Shown here: positions 21,162 through 32,592 of the stretch, in pieces
Layout: each line of letters opens with the position of its first letter
Position numbering within the stretch: position 1 is the first letter of the stretch
Assembly: GCF_001428065.1 (NCBI RefSeq)
Contig: NZ_LMSE01000002.1
Span: forward strand, 1,017,713-1,081,712
Source of the DNA: Nostocoides sp. Soil756
GTDB taxonomy: Bacteria > Actinomycetota > Actinomycetes > Actinomycetales > Dermatophilaceae
Length of the DNA: 64,000 bases
Reading direction: 5' to 3'
Program-made: the position numbers and the translations under genes
Notes under the pieces: model-generated
Told to the model about the DNA's origin: nothing
Seen by the model: the letters and a program-made list of their open reading frames with translations, nothing else
The model's database searches: none

Positions 21162-22118
21162 GTGAAGGACGACGTGGCCACCACTCCCATCACCACCGCG
21201 GCGACCGCCGCCGCCATCCCGGGTGCCCGCAGCCGGGTGGCGGCCTTCGTCGCCCTCACCAAGCCGCGCATCATCGAGCTGCTGCTGGTCACCACGGTGC
21301 CGGTGATGTTCCTGGCGCAGCGCGGGGTGCCCTCGCTCTGGCTGGTCCTCGCGACGCTCGTCGGCGGCATCCTCAGCGCCGGCGCGGCCAACACCTTCAA
21401 CTGCGTCTACGACCGCGACATCGACCGGCTGATGCACCGCACGAGCAGCCGCCCGATGGTCACCGGCGAGGTGGGAGTCCGCGAGGCCCTCGTCTTCGGG
21501 GCCGCGCTCACGGTCGCGTCCACGGTGTGGTTCGCGCTGGTGGTCAACGTCCTCTCCGCGGTGCTCTCGCTGCTGGCCATCGCGCTCTACGCCGTCGGCT
21601 ACACGATGCTGCTGAAGCGGCGCACGTCGCAGAACATCGTCTGGGGCGGCATCGCGGGCTGCATGCCCACCCTCATCGGCTGGTCGGCGGTCACCGGCAC
21701 GGTGCAGTGGCCGGCCCTGGTGCTCTTCCTCGTCATCTTCTTCTGGACCCCGCCGCACTACTGGCCGCTCTCGATGGCCTTCCGCGACGACTACGCCACC
21801 GCCGAGGTCCCGATGCTCCCGGTGGAGCGCGGCCCGGTGGCCGTCGGCCGCCAGGTCGTCGCGTACTCGTGGGTGATGGTCGCGACGTCGCTGGTGCTGG
21901 TGCCGGTGGCCGGCATGGGCTGGCTGTACACCGCCACCGCGGTGGTCGCCGGGGCCCTGTTCGTGGCCGAGGCCCACCGCCTGCTGCGTGCCGCGCGCTC
22001 GGGTCTCACCGGCACCGCCCTGCGGCCGATGCGACTGTTCCACTACTCGATCACCTACGTCACGGTGGTCTTCCTGGCCGTGGCCGTCGACCCCTTGGCG
22101 TACCTGCCCCTGCGCTGA
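21162..22118 (+). CDS. ctaB: Protoheme IX farnesyltransferase (heme O synthase)
   Basis: Adds a farnesyl group to heme b to make heme O, the precursor of heme A for cytochrome c oxidase. 318 residues, UbiA superfamily, with about nine membrane helices. Prenyl-diphosphate/Mg motif [17 protein letters not shown] (about residues 75-91) and the second conserved loop LKRRTSQN. Start GTG at 21162; a second GTG at 21174 (ATTPITTAA) is possible. It converges on ctaA, the next enzyme of the pathway. Confidence 0.96.
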   Translation: MKDDVATTPITTAATAAAIPGARSRVAAFVALTKPRIIELLLVTTVPVMFLAQRGVPSLWLVLATLVGGILSAGAANTFNCVYDRDIDRLMHRTSSRPMVTGEVGVREALVFGAALTVASTVWFALVVNVLSAVLSLLAIALYAVGYTMLLKRRTSQNIVWGGIAGCMPTLIGWSAVTGTVQWPALVLFLVIFFWTPPHYWPLSMAFRDDYATAEVPMLPVERGPVAVGRQVVAYSWVMVATSLVLVPVAGMGWLYTATAVVAGALFVAEAHRLLRAARSGLTGTALRPMRLFHYSITYVTVVFLAVAVDPLAYLPLR

Positions 22119-22245
22119 GCCGCGGCGGGGGCGGCGGGTGCGGACCGAGCCGTCGACCGGCCGGAACACCCCGAAGGACGAGCCCAGCGCTCTGCGTGTC
22201 CTGGCCTCTCGACCGACCCGGTCGGCCGGCCCGCGGCGCGAGGCC

Positions 22246-23178
22246 TCAGCGCTGGGCGGGAGCCTCGGCCGGCTCGGCGCGGCGCGCGGCCGGGCTGCCT
22301 GCGACCCGCGCGGGCCGGGCGACGAGGAACAGCCAGGTGGCCGAGGCGACGAGCGCGGCCGCTCCGACCAGGTGCACGGCCACCAGCGGCACGGGCAGGC
22401 CGGTGAAGTACTGGGCGAACCCGACCGCGCCCTGGGCCAGCTCGACCGCGAGGACCAGCCCCGCGGGGCGCACCAGCGGGCTGCGCCGCACGGCGATGGT
22501 CACGACCACGGTGAGCGCCACCAGCGCGTACACGGCGGCGGCGTGGACGTGGCTCCACAGCAGGGGGTCCAGGCCGTTGCGTGGGGCGTTCTCGTCGCCG
22601 GCGTGCGGCCCACTGCCGGTGACCACCGTGCCGAGGTAGACGACGACGGCGACCAGGACGAGCATGCCGACGACGACGGCGCGCACCCACCCCGCGACGG
22701 CGGTCCGGGGGTCGCCGTGGACCAGGACCAGGAGGCGCACCGAGAGGGCGACCAGCACCATGGAGAGCACCAGGTGCAGGGCGACCAGCCACGGGTTGAG
22801 GTGGGTCAGGACGGTGATGCCGCCGACGACGCCCTGGAACGGGACCCCGAGGGCGATGAGCACGACCAGCGCGCGCGCCGAGCGGTTCGTGGAGCCCCAC
22901 CGCCAGACGGCGACCACGGTGGCGAGGACGACGGCGATCAGCACGTAGGTGAGCAGGCGGTTGCCGAACTCGATGAGGCCGTGCAGGCCGAGCTCGCGGT
23001 GCGGCACGAAGGACGCGGACGTGCAGCGCGGCCACGTGGGGCAGCCCAGGCCCGAGCCGGTGAGCCGGACCAGGCCACCGGTGAGGATGATGACGATGTT
23101 GGCGACCAGCGTGGCCCAGGCCCAGCGGCGGACGGTGCGGGTGGACACCGCGCGGGGCAGGATCGGGAGATCGCTCAC
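22246..23178 (-). CDS. ctaA: Heme A synthase CtaA/COX15
   Basis: Oxidises the heme O methyl group to a formyl group, giving heme A. 310 residues, eight predicted membrane helices in two four-helix bundles. Family motifs: GLVRLTGSGLGCPTWPRC with a Cys pair in the first loop, HGLIEFGNR in the first half and the heme-binding HVHAAAVY in the second. GTG at 23178, with TAAACT 7 nt upstream, so it may have its own leaderless promoter besides readthrough from the exporter genes. Confidence 0.95.
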   Translation of the reverse strand: MSDLPILPRAVSTRTVRRWAWATLVANIVIILTGGLVRLTGSGLGCPTWPRCTSASFVPHRELGLHGLIEFGNRLLTYVLIAVVLATVVAVWRWGSTNRSARALVVLIALGVPFQGVVGGITVLTHLNPWLVALHLVLSMVLVALSVRLLVLVHGDPRTAVAGWVRAVVVGMLVLVAVVVYLGTVVTGSGPHAGDENAPRNGLDPLLWSHVHAAAVYALVALTVVVTIAVRRSPLVRPAGLVLAVELAQGAVGFAQYFTGLPVPLVAVHLVGAAALVASATWLFLVARPARVAGSPAARRAEPAEAPAQR

Positions 23179-23184
23179 GAGCGA

Positions 23185-23190
23185 AGTTTA
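23185..23190 (-). promoter_or_regulatory. -10 box of ctaA
   Basis: TAAACT ends 7 nt before the ctaA GTG on the minus strand, in a rare AT-rich patch between the permease gene and ctaA. Confidence 0.5.
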
Positions 23191-23231
23191 CGGCCGGGGC
23201 CCGCGGCGCCCGACGCCAGGTCCGGCGGCGC

Positions 23232-23975
23232 TCAGCCCGACCAGCGGAACCAGCGGACGGCGGCCAGCCCGGCCGCCACGGCCCACGCGAGCAGGACCGC
23301 CCACGCGGCCCACGGCCAGCCGCCCTGCACGAGGGAGGTGCGCAGCGCGTCGCCCAGCGCGCCCGAGGGCAGCGCCCGGGCGAGAGTGCGCAGGCCCCGG
23401 GGCAGCTCGCCGGTCGGGACCAGCACGCCCAGCCCGAGCAGCAGCACCCACGCGAGGTTGGCCAGGGCCAGTACCGCCTCGGCGCGCACCGTGCCCGCCA
23501 GGAGCAGGGCCAGGGCCACGAAGGCCGTGGCGCCGAGGACCACCGAGACCAGGGCCGGCAGCCATCCGGACGGGGCGGGGTGCCAGCCGAGGGCCAGCCC
23601 GAGGCCACCGAGGACCAGGACCTGCACGGCGAGCACCGCCAGCACGGACAGCGCCTTGCCGGCGACCAGCCCCGAGCGTCCCAGCGGCGTGGTGCCCAGC
23701 AGCCGGAGCACCCCGGAGCGCCGGTCGAAGCCCGCGGCGATGGCCTGCCCGGTGAAGGCGGTCGAGACCACCGCCAGCGCCAGGACGCCGGCGGTCGCGA
23801 CGTCGACCCGGCGACCCGGCCCGAGCGAGGGCACCGAGCTCAGCGTCAGCCCCACGAGCGCGAGGGCAGGAAGGACGACCGAGACGAGCAGCTGCTCGCC
23901 GTTGGACAGCAGGGTGCGGGTCTCGTAGGCCGCCTGGGCGCGGATGCGGCGCCCCGCCGGTGCGGGGGCGCTCAC
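23232..23975 (-). CDS. ABC-2 type transporter permease
   Basis: Membrane half of an exporter: 247 residues with about six hydrophobic helices (for example LLVSVVLPALALVGLTLS and GVLALAVVSTAF). It carries RRSGVLRLLGTTPLGRSGL, a loop common in ABC-2 permeases. The GTG start at 23975 overlaps the ATPase stop by 4 nt, which fixes it. It sits just upstream of ctaA. Similar two-gene exporters sit beside ctaA in other actinobacteria, but the cargo is not known. Confidence 0.85.
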   Translation of the reverse strand: MSAPAPAGRRIRAQAAYETRTLLSNGEQLLVSVVLPALALVGLTLSSVPSLGPGRRVDVATAGVLALAVVSTAFTGQAIAAGFDRRSGVLRLLGTTPLGRSGLVAGKALSVLAVLAVQVLVLGGLGLALGWHPAPSGWLPALVSVVLGATAFVALALLLAGTVRAEAVLALANLAWVLLLGLGVLVPTGELPRGLRTLARALPSGALGDALRTSLVQGGWPWAAWAVLLAWAVAAGLAAVRWFRWSG

Positions 23976-24682
23976 CGGGGCGCCCGCTCGGTCAGCTCGA
24001 AGTAGACGTCCTCGAGGGGCCGGTCGCCGCGGACCTCGGCGAGGGTGCCGTCGGCGACCACGACCCCGGCGGCCAGCACGACGACCCGGTCGGCCAGCCG
24101 CTCGGCCTCCTCGAAGGAGTGGGTGGTGAGGACCACGCACGTCCCGGCGTCGGCCTCCTCGCGCACCAGGTCCCAGACCTCGCGGCGCGCGTGCGGGTCC
24201 AGCCCGGCGGTCGGCTCGTCGAGGAGCGCGACCTCGGGCGCCCCGACCAGCGCGGCCGCCAGGGCGACGCGCTGGCGCTGGCCGCCGGACATCCGGCGCA
24301 CGGTGGTGCGGGCGAAACCGTCGATGCCGAGCCGGGTCGCCAGGGCGCTCACGTCACGCGGGTGCTGGTGCAGGGAGGCGAGGTGGGCCAGCAGGCGTAG
24401 CGGCCGCGCGGTGGTGGGCAGGCCGCCGTCCTGGAGCATCACCCCGACCCGGGCCCGGTGGGCCGCGGAGGAGCGCCACGGGTCGGCTCCCAGGACCCGT
24501 ACGGTGCCGCCGTCGGGGCGCTGCAGGCCGACGACGCACTCGAGGGTCGTGGTCTTGCCCGCCCCGTTGGGACCGAGGACGGCGGTGACGGCTCCGGAGG
24601 GCGCCGACCAGGTGGCGCCCGCGACCGCGACGACCGGCCCGAACGCGCGATGCAGCCCCTGCACCGACACGGCGTCGCCCAT
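23972..24682 (-). CDS. ABC transporter ATP-binding protein
   Basis: ATPase partner of the adjacent ABC-2 permease. 236 residues with Walker A GPNGAGKTT (about residue 37), Q-loop, signature MSGGQRQR, Walker B VALLDEPTAGLD and H-loop TTHSFEEAE. ATG at 24682, divergent from psd with only 25 bp between starts. Substrate unknown. Confidence 0.9.
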   Translation of the reverse strand: MGDAVSVQGLHRAFGPVVAVAGATWSAPSGAVTAVLGPNGAGKTTTLECVVGLQRPDGGTVRVLGADPWRSSAAHRARVGVMLQDGGLPTTARPLRLLAHLASLHQHPRDVSALATRLGIDGFARTTVRRMSGGQRQRVALAAALVGAPEVALLDEPTAGLDPHARREVWDLVREEADAGTCVVLTTHSFEEAERLADRVVVLAAGVVVADGTLAEVRGDRPLEDVYFELTERAPR

Positions 24683-24694
24683 GACTGTTCATCC

Positions 24695-24700
24695 TAGGGT
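24695..24700 (+). promoter_or_regulatory. -10 box of psd
   Basis: TAGGGT ends 8 nt before the psd ATG. The box lies in the 25-bp gap shared with the divergent ABC ATPase, so the two promoters must overlap. Confidence 0.55.
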
Positions 24701-24707
24701 GGGGGTC

Positions 24708-25376
24708 ATGCCACGTATCGACCGGGAGGCCGGTCCCGCCACCACGGTCGCCGCCGTCCCCGCCGCCCTCGCCCTGCTCGGGCGCCGCCCCCGGGCCGCG
24801 CTCGCCCTCGCGGCCCTGCCGCTGGCCGTCGCCGCGTTCTTCCGCGACCCCGACCGCACCCCCGACCGGCGCGCCGTCCCCGACGACGACGTCCTCTCGC
24901 CGGCCGACGGCAAGGTGATGTACGCCGGGCGGGGCCAGGACCAGGTCGCGCCGGCGGGGGAGTGGCAGCAGGTCAGCATCTTTCTGTCGGCCTTCGACGT
25001 GCACATGAACCGCGCGCCCTACGGGGGCCGGGTCACCGAGGTCGTGCAGCGCCCGGGCCGGTGGCTCGCGGCCTACAAGCACGAGAGCGCCCACCTCAAC
25101 GAGCGCGCCGACATCACCGTCGAGCGCGAGGTCGACGGGCAGCTGCGGCGGGTGCACTTCCGCCAGATCGTGGGCCTGATGGCGCGCCGGGTCGTCACCC
25201 GCGTCGCGGTCGGCGACGAGATCGCCACCGGGCAGCGCGTGGGGCTGATGAAGTTCGGCTCGCGGATGGACGTGTTCGTCCCGCCCGAGTGCGACCTGCT
25301 GGTCGCGGCCGGTGAGCGGGTCGTGGGCGGGGAGACGGTCATCGCCCGCTGGCCCGCCGTGGTGGGAGCGCGATGA
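24708..25376 (+). CDS. psd: Phosphatidylserine decarboxylase proenzyme
   Basis: Makes phosphatidylethanolamine by decarboxylating phosphatidylserine. 222 residues, the short archaeal/actinobacterial class. The membrane-associated N-terminus has a hydrophobic stretch (ALALAALPLAVAAFF), then DDDVLSPADGKV and a conserved FLSAFDVHMNRAP. Self-cleavage is expected at the Gly-Ser of KFGSRMDVF to make the pyruvoyl group. The ATG at 24708 lies 8 nt after a -10 box. Its TGA overlaps the pssA start by 4 nt. Confidence 0.95.
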   Translation: MPRIDREAGPATTVAAVPAALALLGRRPRAALALAALPLAVAAFFRDPDRTPDRRAVPDDDVLSPADGKVMYAGRGQDQVAPAGEWQQVSIFLSAFDVHMNRAPYGGRVTEVVQRPGRWLAAYKHESAHLNERADITVEREVDGQLRRVHFRQIVGLMARRVVTRVAVGDEIATGQRVGLMKFGSRMDVFVPPECDLLVAAGERVVGGETVIARWPAVVGAR

Positions 25377-26344
25377 CGACGCCCCCCGCACCGGGCCGGC
25401 GCCGCATCCTCGACCGCTGGCGGCTGGTCTCGCCCAGCGGCGCCGCCGTGGTGTCGCTGCGCCAGCTGCCCAAGCGCGAGCGGGCCCGGCTGCTGGCGCC
25501 GAGTGTCTTCACGACGCTGAACATGATCAGCGGGTTCGCCTCGGTGCTGCTCGCCTTCCGCGGCCACTTCACCCTCGCCGCCGTGCTCATCGCCTTCTCG
25601 ATCGTGATGGACATCGCCGACGGGTTCGTCGCGCGCCTGGTGGGCGCCACGTCGCCGTTCGGCCTCCAGCTCGACTCGCTGGCCGACCTCATCTCGTTCG
25701 GGGTGGCCCCGGCGGTCCTCGTGCACACCTGGGCGCTCGACGAGTGGCCGCTGCTGGCCTACCTCGTGGCGTTCTTCTGGCTCGCGTGCGCCGCCTTCCG
25801 GCTGGCGCGCTTCAACGTGACGATCGACCCGGCCGCCGACAAGCGCTACTTCGTCGGGCTGCCCTCGCCCGGTGCCGCCGTGGTCGTGGTGGCGACGATC
25901 TTCGCGCTCGACTCGCCGATGTGGGGTCCCGGCTCGGGGCCCTGGCGGGCCTGGTTCCCGATGCTGGTGAGCATCGTCCCGGCGCTGCTGATGGTGATGA
26001 CGATCCGGTTCCGCTCGTTCCGCAACCTGCTGGCGCCCGGGACGCCGCGGGCGAAGGTGGGCACCGGGGTCGTCGCGGTCCTGGTGCTGCTGGGATTCGC
26101 GGTCGCGCCGGGGCTCACCGGGCTGGTCCTGGCCTACGGCTATGTCCTGACCGCCCCGCTCGGCGTGCTCACCGCCCCGGTGCGGGCCCGGCTGTTCGGC
26201 CCCGACGCGGTGGCGCCGCCCCGCAGCCGGATGCCGTCGGTCTTCCTCAGCATCGAGGACGACGACGAGGTGGACGTCATCGACGTCTTCGACCTCGGAG
26301 GGTCCGCGGCCGCGAGCGCGGGCGACCCCCGCGGTGAGGGTTAG
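25373..26344 (+). CDS. pssA: CDP-diacylglycerol-serine O-phosphatidyltransferase
   Basis: Joins CDP-diacylglycerol and serine to make phosphatidylserine, the substrate of Psd encoded just upstream. 323 residues. The CDP-alcohol phosphotransferase signature is seen as DIADGFVARL, eight residues, then GLQLDSLADL (D-G-x2-A-R-x8-G-x3-D-x3-D). Several membrane helices follow and the tail is acidic (EDDDEVDVIDV). Its TAG stop at 26342-26344 forms part of a possible iron-box in front of sufR. Confidence 0.95.
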   Translation: MTTPPAPGRRRILDRWRLVSPSGAAVVSLRQLPKRERARLLAPSVFTTLNMISGFASVLLAFRGHFTLAAVLIAFSIVMDIADGFVARLVGATSPFGLQLDSLADLISFGVAPAVLVHTWALDEWPLLAYLVAFFWLACAAFRLARFNVTIDPAADKRYFVGLPSPGAAVVVVATIFALDSPMWGPGSGPWRAWFPMLVSIVPALLMVMTIRFRSFRNLLAPGTPRAKVGTGVVAVLVLLGFAVAPGLTGLVLAYGYVLTAPLGVLTAPVRARLFGPDAVAPPRSRMPSVFLSIEDDDEVDVIDVFDLGGSAAASAGDPRGEG

Positions 26345-26385
26345 GCGAGCCTTCCTTGGACGTCGCGGCCGCAATTACCTAACAT
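26341..26385 (+). promoter_or_regulatory. sufR promoter with IdeR/DtxR-like box
   Basis: TTGGAC (26356-26361), an 18-bp spacer and TAACAT (26380-26385), ending 7 nt before the sufR GTG, make the clearest sigma-70-type promoter in the window; the message should be leaderless. The stretch 26341-26359 (ttaggcgagccttccttgg) matches the IdeR/DtxR 19-mer consensus at about 13 of 19 positions and overlaps both the pssA stop and the -35. An ATTACC...GGTTAAT dyad (26374-26379, 26394-26400) might be a SufR site. The promoter is well supported; the operators are inference. Confidence 0.6.
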
Positions 26386-26391
26386 GGGTGT

Positions 26392-27087
26392 GTGGTTAAT
26401 ACCGACGTCCGCACCGACGAGTCGCGCACCCGCGACCGGGTGCTGCGCGTCGTGAGCCAGGAGGGGCCGGTCAACATCACCGCCCTGGTCGACCGGGTGG
26501 GCCTCACCGAGACCGCCGTCCGCCGCCACGTCGAGAACCTCCACGCCGACGGCCTGGTCGAGGCCCGCGAAGCGGGGGGTCCACGCCGCCGCGGCCGCCC
26601 GGCCAAGGTGTGGGTGCTCACCGCCGCCGGGCACCGCGCGCTGGCCTCCGACTACGACGACCTGGCCGGCGAGGCCCTGCGCTTCCTGCGCCGCACCGGG
26701 GGCGAGAGCGCCGTGCAGGCCTTCGCCGAGGAACGCGTCGCGGGGCTCGAGGAGCGCATCGCCGAGCACCTCGTCGCCGTGGGCGAGGACCCCGCCGAGC
26801 GCACCGACGCCCTGGTGCGGGCGCTCACCGTCGAGGGTTACGCCGCCTCGGCCCGCCCGGTGGGAACACCCGGCGCCCCCAATGCGCTGACCGGGGTGCA
26901 GCTCTGCCAGGGCCACTGCCCGGTGCAGCACGTCGCATCCGAGTTCCCCGAGCTGTGCGAGGCCGAGACCGAGGCGTTCTCGCGCCTGCTCGGCGTCCAC
27001 GTCCAGCGCCTGGCGACCCTCGCCCACGGCGACCACGTCTGCACGACCTTCGTACCGACCCCCACCACCGAGAGGCCACCGCGATGA
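26392..27087 (+). CDS. sufR: Fe-S cluster-sensing repressor SufR
   Basis: Transcriptional repressor that senses the Fe-S supply and controls the suf operon it heads. 231 residues. An N-terminal winged helix ([20 protein letters not shown], about 23-42) is followed by a basic wing ([10 protein letters not shown]). The C-terminal cysteines LCQGHC, LCEAE and VCTTF (four Cys in all) are placed to bind a [4Fe-4S] cluster as in cyanobacterial and mycobacterial SufR. GTG at 26392 directly follows the promoter. The stop overlaps sufB by 4 nt. Confidence 0.94.
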   Translation: MVNTDVRTDESRTRDRVLRVVSQEGPVNITALVDRVGLTETAVRRHVENLHADGLVEAREAGGPRRRGRPAKVWVLTAAGHRALASDYDDLAGEALRFLRRTGGESAVQAFAEERVAGLEERIAEHLVAVGEDPAERTDALVRALTVEGYAASARPVGTPGAPNALTGVQLCQGHCPVQHVASEFPELCEAETEAFSRLLGVHVQRLATLAHGDHVCTTFVPTPTTERPPR

Positions 27088-28505
27088 CGAGCCACATCGA
27101 AGAGCTCAACCCGGGTCTGAAGGACCTCGGCCGCTACGAGTACGGCTGGGCCGACAGCGACACCGCCGGCTCCGCCGCGCGCCGCGGGCTGTCCGACGAG
27201 GTCGTCACCGACATCTCCGACCGCAAGGGCGAGCCCGCGTGGATGCGCGAGCTGCGGCTGAAGTCGCTGCGGCTGTTCGAGAAGAAGCCGATGCCGACCT
27301 GGGGCAGCGACCTCACCGGCATCGACTTCCAGAACATCAAGTACTTCGTGAAGTCCACCGAGCAGCAGGCCACCTCCTGGGAGGACCTGCCCGAGGACAT
27401 CAAGAACACCTACGACCGGCTCGGCATCCCCGAGGCCGAGAAGCAGCGCCTCGTCGCCGGTGTCGCCGCCCAGTACGAGTCCGAGGTCGTCTACCACCAG
27501 ATCCGCGAGGACCTGGAGGAGAAGGGCGTCATCTTCGTCGACACCGACTCCGGGCTGCGCGAGCACGAGGACCTCTTCCGCGAGTACTTCTGCTCGGTGA
27601 TCCCGGCCGGCGACAACAAGTTCGCCGCGCTCAACACCGCGGTGTGGTCGGGCGGCTCCTTCATCTACGTGCCGCCGGGCGTGCACGTCGACATCCCGCT
27701 GCAGGCCTACTTCCGGATCAACACCGAGAACATGGGCCAGTTCGAGCGGACCCTGATCATCGCCGACGAGGGCTCCTCGGTGCACTACGTCGAGGGCTGC
27801 ACCGCGCCGATCTACAAGAGCGACTCGCTGCACTCCGCGGTCGTCGAGATCATCGTCAAGAAGAACGCCCGGGTGCGCTACACGACCATCCAGAACTGGT
27901 CCAACAACGTCTACAACCTCGTCACCAAGCGCGCCACCTGTGCCGAGGGCGCGACGATGGAGTGGATCGACGGCAACATCGGCTCCAAGGTCACCATGAA
28001 GTACCCGGCCGTCTTCCTGCTCGGCGAGCACGCCCGCGGCGAGACCCTGTCCATCGCCTTCGCCGGCGAGGGCCAGCACCAGGACGCCGGCTCCAAGATG
28101 GTGCATGCGGCGCCCAACACCAGCAGCTCGATCGTCTCCAAGTCGGTCGCGCGCGGTGGCGGCCGCACGTCCTACCGCGGCCTGGTGCAGATCATGGAGG
28201 GCGCCCACGGCTCGCGCAGCTCGGTCGTCTGCGACGCGCTCCTGGTCGACACCATCAGCCGCTCCGACACCTACCCCTACGTCGACATCCGCGAGGACGA
28301 CGTGCAGATGGGGCACGAGGCCACCGTCTCGAAGGTCTCGGCCGACCAGCTCTTCTACCTCCAGTCCCGCGGGATGTCCGAGGAGGAGGCCATGGCGATG
28401 ATCGTGCGCGGCTTCGTCGAGCCCATCGCCAAGGAGCTCCCCATGGAGTACGCCCTCGAGCTGAACCGCCTCATCGAGCTCCAGATGGAAGGCGCCGTCG
28501 GCTGA
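27084..28505 (+). CDS. sufB: Fe-S cluster assembly scaffold SufB
   Basis: Core scaffold of the SufBC2D complex on which Fe-S clusters are built from SufS-derived sulfur. 473 residues. Conserved stretches include [29 protein letters not shown], the EGCTAPIY segment and [10 protein letters not shown] near the scaffold cysteine. No intein is present, unlike mycobacterial SufB. ATG at 27084 overlaps the sufR stop (atga). sufD follows after 46 nt. Confidence 0.98.
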   Translation: MTSHIEELNPGLKDLGRYEYGWADSDTAGSAARRGLSDEVVTDISDRKGEPAWMRELRLKSLRLFEKKPMPTWGSDLTGIDFQNIKYFVKSTEQQATSWEDLPEDIKNTYDRLGIPEAEKQRLVAGVAAQYESEVVYHQIREDLEEKGVIFVDTDSGLREHEDLFREYFCSVIPAGDNKFAALNTAVWSGGSFIYVPPGVHVDIPLQAYFRINTENMGQFERTLIIADEGSSVHYVEGCTAPIYKSDSLHSAVVEIIVKKNARVRYTTIQNWSNNVYNLVTKRATCAEGATMEWIDGNIGSKVTMKYPAVFLLGEHARGETLSIAFAGEGQHQDAGSKMVHAAPNTSSSIVSKSVARGGGRTSYRGLVQIMEGAHGSRSSVVCDALLVDTISRSDTYPYVDIREDDVQMGHEATVSKVSADQLFYLQSRGMSEEEAMAMIVRGFVEPIAKELPMEYALELNRLIELQMEGAVG

Positions 28506-28551
28506 TGCCGGCGCGCCGCCCCGTTCCCCCGACTCCCTGCGAGGACGTTGC

Positions 28552-29730
28552 ATGAGCCTGCTGACCCCCCAGCGCCCCGGCGCGGGCGCCCACACCCACA
28601 GCGCCGCGACGATGGTCCCCGACCAGTCGCGCGCCGAGCGCACCGCGTCCTTCGACGTGAGCGCCTTCCCCGTGCCCCACGGGCGCGAGGAGGAGTGGCG
28701 CTTCACGCCGGTCGACCGCCTCGGGGCGTTCTTCCGTGACGAGGCCACCGGTGCCGGCCTGACCTGGGCCGAGGAGCTGCCGGCGGGGGTCACCCTGTCG
28801 ACCCTCTCGGTCGAGGAGTGGCGCGCCCTCGGCGTGCCGGCTCCTCAGGACCGGGCCGCCGCCGTGGCGGCCGCGCACAGCGGCGGCGTGGCCGTGGTCG
28901 ACGTCCCGGCCGAGGCCGAGCTCACCGAGCCGGTGCGTATCCGCCTCGACGGCACCGACCAGGGGCTGGTGCACGGCCACCTGCTGGTGCGGGTCGGCCG
29001 GTTCGCCAAGGCCACGGTCGTCCTCGAGCACTCCGGGGTCGCCGACTACTCCGAGATGCTCACCGTGATCGCCGGCGACGGCAGCGAGGTCACCCTGGTC
29101 ACCGTGCAGGAGTGGGACGACCGCAGCCACCACCTGGCCCAGCACGACGTGGTCGTCGGCCGCGACGCCACCGCGCGGCACATCGCCGTCACCCTCGGGG
29201 GTGGGGTCGTCCGGCTCAACACCAACGCCACCTACCGCGGCCCCGGCGGGTCCTTCGAGGGCCTGGGCGTGTACTTCGCGGACGCCGGCCAGCACCTCGA
29301 GCACCGGCTCTTCGTCGACCACGAAGCGCCGCACTGCCGCAGCAACGTCGAGTACAAGGGCGCGCTCCAAGGCGACACCGCCCGCACCGTGTGGATCGGC
29401 GACGTCCTCATCCGGGCCGCGGCCGAGGGCACCGACACCTACGAGCTCAACCGCAACCTGCTGCTCACCGAGGGCGCCCGCGCCGACTCGGTGCCCAACC
29501 TCGAGATCGAGACCGGCGAGATCGAGGGGGCCGGGCACGCCTCGGCCACCGGCCGCTTCGACGACGAGCAGCTGTTCTACCTGATGGCCCGCGGCATCCC
29601 CGAGCCCGAGGCCCGGCGGCTCGTCGTGCGCGGCTTCTTCGCCAGCGTGGTCGGGCGGATCCGCGTGCCCGAGGTCGAGGAGCGCCTGATGCTGGCCATC
29701 GAGCGTGAGCTCGCGGCGGGTGCCGCATGA
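28552..29730 (+). CDS. sufD: Fe-S cluster assembly protein SufD
   Basis: SufB paralogue that pairs with SufB and SufC; thought to help iron entry. 392 residues. N-terminal REEEWRFTPVDRL, the beta-helix core, and C-terminal DDEQLFYLMARGIPEPEARRLVVRGFF shared with SufB. The ATG at 28552 has GAGG about 8 nt upstream. The stop overlaps the next gene by 4 nt. Confidence 0.96.
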   Translation: MSLLTPQRPGAGAHTHSAATMVPDQSRAERTASFDVSAFPVPHGREEEWRFTPVDRLGAFFRDEATGAGLTWAEELPAGVTLSTLSVEEWRALGVPAPQDRAAAVAAAHSGGVAVVDVPAEAELTEPVRIRLDGTDQGLVHGHLLVRVGRFAKATVVLEHSGVADYSEMLTVIAGDGSEVTLVTVQEWDDRSHHLAQHDVVVGRDATARHIAVTLGGGVVRLNTNATYRGPGGSFEGLGVYFADAGQHLEHRLFVDHEAPHCRSNVEYKGALQGDTARTVWIGDVLIRAAAEGTDTYELNRNLLLTEGARADSVPNLEIETGEIEGAGHASATGRFDDEQLFYLMARGIPEPEARRLVVRGFFASVVGRIRVPEVEERLMLAIERELAAGAA

Positions 29731-30080
29731 GCGAGCAGCAGACCGAGCAGCAGACCGACCAGCGCTTCGTGCGGGTCTGCCGCGTCGACGAGCTCCCCGC
29801 CGTCGGGGCGGCCGCCGCCGAGATCGAGGGCCGCCGGGTCGCCCTGGTCCACACCGCCGACGGCGCCGTGCACTGCGTCGACGACACGTGCAGCCACGCC
29901 AACGTCTCGCTGGCCGAGGGCGAGCTCGACGGCTGCACCCTCGAGTGCTGGCTGCACGGGTCGCGCTTCGACCTGCGCACCGGCACCCCCACCGGCCCCC
30001 CGGCCATCACCCCCATCGCCGTCCACACCGTCCGCATCGAGGGTGACGACGTCCACGTCGCCCTGTCCGAGGAGAGCTGA
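29727..30080 (+). CDS. Rieske-type ferredoxin of the suf operon
   Basis: A small soluble [2Fe-2S] Rieske protein, 117 residues, like ferredoxin components of non-heme iron oxygenases. Cluster ligands are CSH (near residue 54) and CWLH (near 74). No signal peptide, so cytoplasmic. It is inserted between sufD and sufC in many actinobacteria; a role as an electron donor during cluster assembly is suggested by position but not proven. Confidence 0.92.
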   Translation: MSEQQTEQQTDQRFVRVCRVDELPAVGAAAAEIEGRRVALVHTADGAVHCVDDTCSHANVSLAEGELDGCTLECWLHGSRFDLRTGTPTGPPAITPIAVHTVRIEGDDVHVALSEES

Positions 30081-30086
30081 GCCACC

Positions 30087-32145
<2,059 letters not shown>

Positions 32146-32146
<1 letters not shown>

Positions 32147-32592
32147 TGGACCTCTACCAGGAGCTCATCCTCGAGCACTCCAAGCGCCCCGTCCGGGCCG
32201 GGCTGCGTGAGCCGTTCGACGCCGAGGCCCACCACGTCAACCCGACCTGCGGCGACGAGGTGACGCTGCGCGTGCACGTCACCGGCAGCGGTGACGAGGC
32301 CGTCGTCGAGGACATCTCGTACGACTCGATGGGCTGCTCGATCAGCGTCGCGTCGGCCTCGATCCTGGCCGAGGAGGTCACCGGCGGTACCGTCGCGCAC
32401 GCTCGCGAGACCGTCGAGGCGATGCGCTCGATGCTCACCAGCAAGGGCGAGGACCCCGGCGACGAGGAGCAGATCGGCGACGGCGTGGCCCTGGCCGGCG
32501 TCGCGAAGTACCCCGCCCGTGTGAAGTGCGCCCTCCTGTCGTGGATGGCGTTCACCGATGCCCTGCACCAGGCCGAAGGAGCCCCGCAGTGA
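32146..32592 (+). CDS. sufU: Zinc-dependent sulfurtransferase SufU
   Basis: Accepts persulfide sulfur from SufS and passes it to SufBCD in Gram-positives. 148 residues. Zinc ligands are visible as Cys and Asp in PTCGDEV, Cys in SMGCSIS and Cys in RVKCALL. ATG at 32146 overlaps the sufS stop by one base; the stop overlaps sufT by 4 nt. Confidence 0.96.

Noticed and set aside
22182-22257. Long-range gcccagcgc/gcgctgggc pair as a terminator of ctaB and ctaA
   Set aside because: Arms are 58 nt apart and one is partly inside ctaA; too weak to annotate as a terminator.
27084-28505. Intein in SufB
   Set aside because: The protein is of normal length and the conserved blocks run without interruption.
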